The notes under the pieces are model-generated. The model had not been told where the DNA came from. It saw only the letters and a list, made by a program, of their open reading frames with translations, and did no database searches. The position numbers were made by a program, and so were the translations under genes. This document shows, piece after piece, positions 15,187 to 20,199 of a stretch of 20,199 bases of DNA. Origin of the DNA: Gallionella sp. UBA4737. Its GTDB lineage: Bacteria; Pseudomonadota; Gammaproteobacteria; Burkholderiales; Gallionellaceae. Every line of letters begins with the position of its first letter. Positions within the stretch are counted from its first letter, which is position 1. Location of the stretch: assembly GCA_002403995.1 (NCBI GenBank), contig DHIV01000051.1, positions 1-20,199 on the forward strand. Reading direction: 5' to 3'.

Positions 15187-16083
15187 ATGAAAAAAATTCT
15201 CTACGCTTCTCTGTTACTGCTTATCAGCGGCAATGTCCATGCTGCGCTCAACGTTTTTGCCTGCGAACCGGAATGGGCGGCGCTCACGCAACAGCTCGCA
15301 GGTGACAAGGCCAGCATCTACACTGCCACCGGTCCGCTGCAGGACCCGCACCAGGTACAGGCGCGCCCAAGCCTGATCGCCAAAGCGCGCCGTGCGCAAC
15401 TGCTGGTATGCACCAGCGCAGAACTGGAAATCGGCTGGATGCCGGTGGTGCTGCGCGAATCCGTCAATGACGCCATTCAGCCCGGCAGCAGCGGCAATTT
15501 TGAAGCGGCGCAATACGTCGCCATGCTGGAGGTGCCGACACGATTGGATCGCGCCGATGGCGATGTGCATGCGGCGGGAAATCCGCACATCCAGACCGAT
15601 GCGCGCAATTTCCTGCCGATCGCGAAAGCCTTGAGCACGCGGTTGATCCAGCTTGATCCGGCCAACACTGCTTTTTACCAGCAACGACTCGCCACGTTCA
15701 ATCAGCAATGGCAAGCAGCAATAGCAAAGTGGGAAAAACAGGCCGCTCCGTTAAAGGGCGTATCTGTCGTCGCGCAGCACAAAGGCTTCCCCTACCTGAA
15801 CGACTGGCTGGGACTGAAAGAGGTCGCCGAACTGGAACCCAAGCCCGGCATGGAACCCAGCGCGGCCTATCTGGGGCAAGTGCTGAATGAACTGCAACAG
15901 CACCCGGCGCGCATGGTGATACGTGCCGCCTATCAGGATGGGCGACCATCGGAATGGATCGCTGAGCGCGCGCATATCCCCGCAGTGATGCTCCCATTTA
16001 CAGTAGGTGGCACACCACAGGCGACTGACTTATTTACGATGTTCGATGACACGATTCAGCGTTTACTGGCAGGACTGAAATGA
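15187..16083 (+). CDS. znuA: Metal ABC transporter substrate-binding protein (ZnuA-like)
   Basis: This is the 298-residue periplasmic binding protein of the cluster A-I (TroA/ZnuA) family for Zn2+ or Mn2+. The frame is open from 15112, but ATG 15187 has AAAGGA upstream and gives a signal peptide of about 19 residues (MKKILYASLLLLISGNVHA). The usual metal ligands are visible: His55 in DPHQVQARPS, His134 in GNPHIQTDARN, and His198 in VAQHKGFPYL. An acidic fourth ligand may be Asp251 in AYQDGRPS. The His/Asp-rich flexible loop of classic ZnuA is absent. Cys26 and Cys75 could form a disulphide. The stop overlaps the permease start (ATGA). Zinc is the best guess; manganese cannot be ruled out. Confidence 0.88.
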   Translation: MKKILYASLLLLISGNVHAALNVFACEPEWAALTQQLAGDKASIYTATGPLQDPHQVQARPSLIAKARRAQLLVCTSAELEIGWMPVVLRESVNDAIQPGSSGNFEAAQYVAMLEVPTRLDRADGDVHAAGNPHIQTDARNFLPIAKALSTRLIQLDPANTAFYQQRLATFNQQWQAAIAKWEKQAAPLKGVSVVAQHKGFPYLNDWLGLKEVAELEPKPGMEPSAAYLGQVLNELQQHPARMVIRAAYQDGRPSEWIAERAHIPAVMLPFTVGGTPQATDLFTMFDDTIQRLLAGLK

Positions 16084-16835
16084 ACGATATCGAGCTGAGC
16101 ATCCTGCTGCCCGCGTTCATCGCGGGTTTGCTGGTTCTTGCAACGCACATCCCGTTCGGCATGAAGGTATTGGAGCGCGGCGTGATCTTCGCCGATCTCG
16201 CCGTCGCGCAAATCGCCGGGCTGGGCGTCATTCTCGCCGCATTGCTGGATCTGACCGGGCAGCCAATGATGGTACAAGCTATCGCCGCCGCCAGCGCGCT
16301 ATGCGGTGCGGCACTGCTGGCGTGGATCGAGAATCGCCTAGCCGAGGTCAAGGAAGCCTGCATCGGGCTGACCTTCGTGCTCGCCGCCAGCGGCGGCATC
16401 CTGCTGATGAGCCGCGACGTGCATGCAGGCGAGCACCTCAAGGATCTGCTGGTCGGGCAGATCCTCTGGGTGAGCACCAATCAGCTGATCGCCACCGCTC
16501 TATTGACCGCCGCACTGCTGGCGCTGTGGAAGTGGAGCAAGCTGAAGACCCATTACCTGGGTTTCTACGCACTGTTCGCGCTGGCCGTCACCGCCTCGGT
16601 GCAACTGGTCGGCGTGTATCTGGTGTTCGCCAGCCTGATCGTTCCGGCGCTGGCCACCTATCGCATCAAACACCGCCGCACCCACTACGCCTTTGCGATC
16701 GGCATTAGCGGTTATGCCGTGGGCCTGCTGCTGTCCGCGTGGCTTGATCTGCCGAGCGGCGCAACGGTGGTGTGGGCGATGGCCTCTAGCGGAGTTATTG
16801 CGGCATGGTTGCTGAAAGCGCGTAAGGTGGGCTGA
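16080..16835 (+). CDS. znuB: Metal ABC transporter permease (ZnuB-like)
   Basis: The 251-residue permease of the ABC-3 family has about eight hydrophobic segments. Typical pieces are LERGVIFADLAVAQIAGLG at about 31-49, the AEVKEACIGLTFVLAASGGILLMS block in mid-protein (about 88-111, shown in part), and SVQLVGVYLVFASLIVPALAT at about 182-202. Its ATG overlaps the stop of the binding protein gene, so the two are made together. The ZnuC ATPase that should power this importer is not next to it and is not in the window; the only ABC ATPase seen is the unrelated NodI-type gene. It ends 43 bases before aroE. Confidence 0.88.
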   Translation: MNDIELSILLPAFIAGLLVLATHIPFGMKVLERGVIFADLAVAQIAGLGVILAALLDLTGQPMMVQAIAAASALCGAALLAWIENRLAEVKEACIGLTFVLAASGGILLMSRDVHAGEHLKDLLVGQILWVSTNQLIATALLTAALLALWKWSKLKTHYLGFYALFALAVTASVQLVGVYLVFASLIVPALATYRIKHRRTHYAFAIGISGYAVGLLLSAWLDLPSGATVVWAMASSGVIAAWLLKARKVG

Positions 16836-16842
16836 TTTTCTT

Positions 16843-16848
16843 TACAAT
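16843..16848 (+). promoter_or_regulatory. Candidate -10 box for aroE-mtgA
   Basis: TACAAT lies 30 bases before the aroE ATG, followed by a GCGCGC stretch. The 13 bases TTTTCTTTACAAT at 16836-16848 recur exactly before mgtE at 18407-18419. No strong -35 box is seen. Confidence 0.45.
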
Positions 16849-16878
16849 GCGCGCAGTGAATTCTTACGCTCGTCACAA

Positions 16879-17688
16879 ATGACCGACAAATACGCCGTCA
16901 TCGGCAACCCCATCGCGCACAGCAAGTCGCCGCAGATCCACAAGATGTTTGCAGAACAGACTGGCCAGGACATCAGCTACGAAGCTATCCTCGCGCCGCT
17001 GGATGGTTTCGATGCGACTGTTGAACGATTACGCAAAGATGGCTACAAGGGATGCAATGTGACTGTGCCGTTCAAGCAAAGCGCCTATCAAATATCGAAT
17101 CGGAAGCAGTATCTGTCATATGACGTCGTTCACGCCCACGCAGCAAACACTCTCGAGTTTAAGAGCGATGGTGTCCATCTCCACAACACAGATGGCATCG
17201 GACTAATGCGTGATATACAAGATAATCGCGGTGTACTTTTACGCGGCAAGCGCGTGTTACTCATGGGTGCTGGTGGCGCAGCCAGGGGAGTGCTTTCACC
17301 ATTGCGCGATGCTGGCGCAAATATCACAGTTGCCAACCGCACGATAGACAAAGCAATTATTCTTGCCGAACGATTCGTTGTGTCTAGTTGCAGTTACGAA
17401 GAGCTTGGGGGTAAACAATTCGATGTCGTCATCAACGCCACTTCCAGTGGTCTGTCCAATGAGATGCCGCCATTACCGCCCGGCATCTTCTCGCCCGGCG
17501 CGCTGGCCTACGACATGATGTACGGACGCGAAACGCCGTTCATGAAATTCGCGCGTGAGCACGGCGCTGCTGTGGTTTCGGACGGACTGGGCATGCTGGT
17601 CGAACAGGCCGCCGAGTCGTTTTGGTGGTGGCGTGGCGTACGACCCCAAACCGCGACAGTCATCGCCGCGCTGCGGAAGCAGCAATGA
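16879..17688 (+). CDS. aroE: Shikimate dehydrogenase
   Basis: AroE reduces 3-dehydroshikimate to shikimate with NADPH in chorismate synthesis. The 269-residue product is full length. Seen features are the substrate-binding start YAVIGNPIAHSKSP (5-18), catalytic Lys66 in NVTVPFK, Asp105 in HNTDGIG, nucleotide loop GAGGAARG at 130-137, NADP-binding VANRT at 151-155, INATSSGL, and the C-terminal DGLGMLVEQAAESFWWWRGVRP (in part). The usual GAVNTL is AHAANTL here (86-92). The middle, about 17040-17460, is near 50 percent GC with rare-type codons such as ATA, CTA, TTA, AGG and TCA, while the stretch after it is over 60 percent. That suggests recombination inside the gene. Its stop overlaps mtgA (ATGA). 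Confidence 0.95.
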   Translation: MTDKYAVIGNPIAHSKSPQIHKMFAEQTGQDISYEAILAPLDGFDATVERLRKDGYKGCNVTVPFKQSAYQISNRKQYLSYDVVHAHAANTLEFKSDGVHLHNTDGIGLMRDIQDNRGVLLRGKRVLLMGAGGAARGVLSPLRDAGANITVANRTIDKAIILAERFVVSSCSYEELGGKQFDVVINATSSGLSNEMPPLPPGIFSPGALAYDMMYGRETPFMKFAREHGAAVVSDGLGMLVEQAAESFWWWRGVRPQTATVIAALRKQQ

Positions 17689-18392
17689 AAAAATCCCAGG
17701 GTTGGCTGTTGCGCTGGACCTGGCGTGGCGTGGTGATATTTTTCACCTTGCTGATCCTGTACCAGGTGTGGCTGTTCGCGCATATCTGCTGGTGGGTGAA
17801 ATACAACCCTTCCAGCAGCGCGTTCATGGATACTCGCCTCGAGATCATGCAGGACAAAAATCCCAAAGCAGCGCTTCAATATCAATGGGTCCCCTACGAG
17901 AAAATTTCCGACAACCTGAAGCGCGCACTGATCGCAGCCGAGGACGCGAGTTTTGTCGACCACGAAGGGTTCGACTGGGAAGGCATACAGAAGGCCTACG
18001 AAAAAAATCTCAGAAAGGGGAAGATCGTCGCGGGCGGTTCCACCATCAGCCAGCAACTTGCCAAGAACCTGTTTCTCTCCACCAAGCGCACGCCCTGGCG
18101 CAAGCTAGAGGAGGCGGCGATCACCCTGATGCTGGAAGCGGTGATGGACAAGCAGCGGATTTTCGAGATTTATCTGAACGTCATCGAATGGGGCAACGGT
18201 GTGTTCGGCGCAGAGGCGGCCGCCCGCCATTATTTTCAGGTAAGTGCGGCGCAGCTCTCCGCAGATCAGGCCGCAAAGCTGGCGGCGATGGTTCCCAACC
18301 CGCGTTACTACGACAAACACCGTGAGGCGCCAGGCCTGCTGCGCAAGACCGATATAATCATCGCGCGCATGCCCGACGCGGAAATTCCCTGA
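17685..18392 (+). CDS. mtgA: Monofunctional biosynthetic peptidoglycan transglycosylase
   Basis: MtgA is an inner-membrane anchored GT51 enzyme that polymerises lipid II into glycan strands. The frame is open from 17622, but ATG 17685, which overlaps the aroE stop, gives the typical 235-residue protein. A short basic start is followed by one membrane helix at about 14-36. GT51 motifs are in order: catalytic Glu86 in AAEDASFVDHEGFD, GGSTISQQLAKNLF at 117-130, RKLEE with Glu143, and the EIYLNVIEWGNGVFGAEAAA block at 161-180. There is no transpeptidase domain. Genes aroE and mtgA form one unit. Confidence 0.95.
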   Translation: MKKSQGWLLRWTWRGVVIFFTLLILYQVWLFAHICWWVKYNPSSSAFMDTRLEIMQDKNPKAALQYQWVPYEKISDNLKRALIAAEDASFVDHEGFDWEGIQKAYEKNLRKGKIVAGGSTISQQLAKNLFLSTKRTPWRKLEEAAITLMLEAVMDKQRIFEIYLNVIEWGNGVFGAEAAARHYFQVSAAQLSADQAAKLAAMVPNPRYYDKHREAPGLLRKTDIIIARMPDAEIP

Positions 18393-18413
18393 GCGCCTGG
18401 CCGAGGTTTTCTT

Positions 18414-18419
18414 TACAAT
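18414..18419 (+). promoter_or_regulatory. Candidate -10 box for mgtE
   Basis: TACAAT is placed 26 bases before the mgtE ATG within a 13-base block that is identical to the one upstream of aroE. It is followed by a GCGCGC stretch. A -35 match is poor. Confidence 0.45.
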
Positions 18420-18445
18420 AGCGCGCGATTCACAGGGGATACGCG

Positions 18446-19900
18446 ATGACCGACGCTGGCCAAGAACATCACTACACCGAGAATGTGCAGGAACACCTCA
18501 AGCAGGTGGAATCGCTGCTGCACAAACACGTCTTGCTGGAGGAGGTCATTCATCGGCAAGAACTGCCACGCGAAGATCGGCACGCACTGGTTGACACCCT
18601 GGTGCACAAACAACACCTCGCCGAACTTCGACACAAGCTGGATAGCCTGCACCCTGCAGACATTGCGTTCATTCTGGAAGCTTTGCCGATCGAGCAGCGC
18701 TTGCTGGTATGGGACTTGGTCAAATCGGAGCGCGATGGTGAAATCCTGATCGAAGTTTCAGAAGCGGTGCGCGAATCGTTGATCGCCACCATGAATCGTG
18801 AGGAGCTGAGTGCAGCCGCGGGGCAGCTCGACGCTGACGAGATTGCCGATCTTGCCCCGGATCTGCCGCAGAACGTGATGCGCGACGTGTTCAAGTCGCT
18901 GTCTATCGAAGAACGCGAGCAGCTGCGTGCAGCGATCTCTTACGAGAAGGATTCGGTTGGTGCGCTGATGGATTTCAATATGATCCATATCCGCGGCGAC
19001 ATCTCGCTGGAGGTGGTATCGCGTTATTTACGCCGCTTCGATGAACTTCCAGACCATACCGACCAATTGTTTGTGGTTGATCGTGATGACCGCTTTCTGG
19101 GGGTGTTGCCGCTCAACCGGATTGTGGTAAACGAACCGGAAGTGATCGTCAGCAAGGTGATGGTCACGGATACCATACAGCTTGATCCGGAAGAAAAGGC
19201 AGACCAGGCGGCCCAGGCTTTTGAACGCTATGACCTGGTTTCAGCGCCGGTGGTGGACGAAGAGGGCAAACTGGTTGGGCGGGTGACGGTGAACGTGGTG
19301 CTGGACTTCATCCGTACAGAATCGGAAAGCGACTTGCTGAATCAGGCCGGCTTGCGCGAAGAAGAAGATATTTTCGCTTCGGTGTGGAAAAGCGCGCAAA
19401 ACCGCTGGACGTGGCTGGCACTGAATCTTTGCACCGCCTTCTTTGCTTCGCGAGTGATCGGCGCTTTTGAGGGCACCATCGCAAAATTCGTCGCGCTGGC
19501 AACGCTGATGCCTATAGTCGCCGGCATTGCGGGCAATTCTGCGAATCAAACCACCACCATTATCATACGCTCGTTGGCATTGGGACAAATCTCGCATGAC
19601 AATGCCCGCAGATTATTGCTGAAAGAGCTGGCCATCAGTGGTCTGAACGGGTTGGTGTGGGGCGGGGTTGCGGGATTATTCGCTTACTTCCTGTATCACA
19701 GCGTGCCGTTGGGCATCGTGATGACCAGCGCAATGCTGCTTAACCTGCTGGTGGCTGCGACCGTCGGCCTGGCAATCCCGCTCCTCATGCACAAGCTCGG
19801 GCGCGACCCAGCTATCGGCTCCAGCGTGATGCTTACCGCCATTACTGACAGCGGCGGATTCTTCATCTTTCTGGGGTTGGCGACGATCTTCTTGGTTTGA
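18446..19900 (+). CDS. mgtE: Magnesium transporter MgtE
   Basis: MgtE is a homodimeric Mg2+ channel gated by intracellular Mg2+. The 484-residue product has a cytoplasmic N domain of MgtE repeats (about 60-165), two CBS domains (about 172-290, with LFVVDRDDRFLGVLPLNRIV and SAPVVDEEGKLVGRVTVNVV), and a C-terminal membrane domain from about 318 with five helices. The pore signature MPIVAGIAGNSANQTT is at 355-370, and the Asp of the selectivity site, TDSGG, is residue 468. Compared with the Thermus protein there is an extra N-terminal helix-rich segment of about 40 residues. A good ribosome site, AGGGGA, precedes ATG 18446. It appears to be a single-gene unit. Confidence 0.96.
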   Translation: MTDAGQEHHYTENVQEHLKQVESLLHKHVLLEEVIHRQELPREDRHALVDTLVHKQHLAELRHKLDSLHPADIAFILEALPIEQRLLVWDLVKSERDGEILIEVSEAVRESLIATMNREELSAAAGQLDADEIADLAPDLPQNVMRDVFKSLSIEEREQLRAAISYEKDSVGALMDFNMIHIRGDISLEVVSRYLRRFDELPDHTDQLFVVDRDDRFLGVLPLNRIVVNEPEVIVSKVMVTDTIQLDPEEKADQAAQAFERYDLVSAPVVDEEGKLVGRVTVNVVLDFIRTESESDLLNQAGLREEEDIFASVWKSAQNRWTWLALNLCTAFFASRVIGAFEGTIAKFVALATLMPIVAGIAGNSANQTTTIIIRSLALGQISHDNARRLLLKELAISGLNGLVWGGVAGLFAYFLYHSVPLGIVMTSAMLLNLLVAATVGLAIPLLMHKLGRDPAIGSSVMLTAITDSGGFFIFLGLATIFLV

Positions 19901-20043
19901 ATATTTGCGAAATCCGGATGGCTGTCATCAGTTTGGTAGCCTGACGGCCTTTCTCTATGCCAGCTTGTGGCATATCGACAGTCCCGATGTTGGGACATCT
20001 GAATAAACTCAGGGACTCTTTTAAGAGGGGGAAAGAACAGCAC

Positions 20044-20066
20044 ACCGTGTTGAAGCACGGTTTATT
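20044..20066 (+). terminator. Weak terminator-like hairpin downstream of mgtE
   Basis: ACCGTG (20044-20049) and CACGGT (20056-20061) form a 6-bp stem with a 6-base loop, followed by a short T-rich tail (TTTATT, sharing the last stem T). It lies about 140 bases after mgtE. Smaller hairpins are at 19981-19996 (GTCCC/GGGAC) and 20016-20027. The interval 19901-20129 holds no supported gene. Confidence 0.35.
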
Positions 20067-20085
20067 GAGGGCTACTGAAAGAGCT

Positions 20086-20119
20086 AAAAAGGGCGAGGAA
20101 GCAGACCGCCGCGCCCCTT
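20086..20119 (-). terminator. Probable terminator of the Lys/Ala-rich protein gene
   Basis: Read on the minus strand, AAGGGGCG (20119-20112) pairs with CGCCCTTT (20095-20088, one G-T wobble) across a 16-base loop and runs into a T tract at 20090-20086. It begins 10 bases after the stop at 20130, which supports that stop as genuine. Confidence 0.5.
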
Positions 20120-20129
20120 GCGAGGAAAA

Positions 20130-20199
20130 CTACGCGCCCAGAATACCTTTGCCAGCACTTTTAGCAGCTGGCTTCTTGGCAGCGGCTTTCTTTGCTGCC
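20130..20199 (-). CDS. C-terminal end of a Lys/Ala-rich (histone H1-like) protein, partial
   Basis: Only the last 22 or so codons are inside the window. Read on the minus strand they give AAKKAAAKKPAAKSAGKG then ILGA and a TAG stop. Such Lys/Ala/Pro tails are found in bacterial histone H1-like, AlgP-like and some H-NS or HU-type DNA-binding proteins. The folded part lies beyond the window, so the exact family cannot be named. A probable terminator follows the stop. Confidence 0.6.
   Translation of the reverse strand, partial: AAKKAAAKKPAAKSAGKGILGA

Noticed and set aside
19957..20199. Plus-strand open frame from ATG 19957 to the window end
   Set aside because: It has no ribosome site and no domain, and its last part is simply antisense to the Lys/Ala-rich minus-strand tail, which has its own stop and probable terminator.

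Overview
The window reads as a chromosomal segment of a betaproteobacterium. The best guess is Nitrosomonadales, possibly a Gallionella/Sideroxydans-like lineage. This rests on gene content and remembered gene order (pilT-pilU; HemJ in haem synthesis; RNase II-like gene, tonB, aroE, mtgA in series) and on moderately high GC. No rRNA or tRNA gene, CRISPR array, transposase or phage gene was seen.

Layout. 107-2313 (+): pilT and pilU, the type IV pilus retraction ATPases. 2333-3496 (-): a THUMP/SAM RNA methyltransferase. 3527-3692: a short non-coding element with imperfect terminal inverted repeats and internal repeats. 3718-6484 (-): a tight unit, alpha/beta hydrolase > NodI-like ATPase > NodJ-like permease > hemJ, with two ATGA start/stop overlaps. 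6690-8243 (-): a Tat-exported putative lipoprotein with an N,N-dimethylformamidase beta-subunit-like domain. 8462-9889 (-): a thioredoxin-like [2Fe-2S] ferredoxin and a VanZ-like membrane protein. 10064-10471 (+): a small monohaem cytochrome c, preceded by a possible 12-codon leader ORF and followed by a clear terminator.

10601-13350 (+): an RNase II-like exoribonuclease overlapping tonB. 13391-16835 (+): a metal-uptake cluster made of a small His/Cys-bearing secreted protein, an outer-membrane barrel protein, a ZnuA-like binding protein and a ZnuB-like permease. It lies between tonB and aroE, genes I expect to be close neighbours in related bacteria, and no ZnuC ATPase is nearby. 16879-18392 (+): aroE-mtgA with ATGA coupling; the middle of aroE has lower GC and different codon use from its ends. 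18446-19900 (+): mgtE. 20130-20199 (-): the Lys/Ala-rich end of a protein running off the window.

Most of the segment is housekeeping. The parts most worth a second look are the zinc-type cluster with a terminator-like hairpin just before its barrel gene and a cloverleaf-like inverted repeat before znuA; the cytochrome leader ORF whose tandem Arg codons are also the next gene's Shine-Dalgarno sequence; the exported dimethylformamidase-like protein without a visible partner subunit; and the mosaic composition of aroE.
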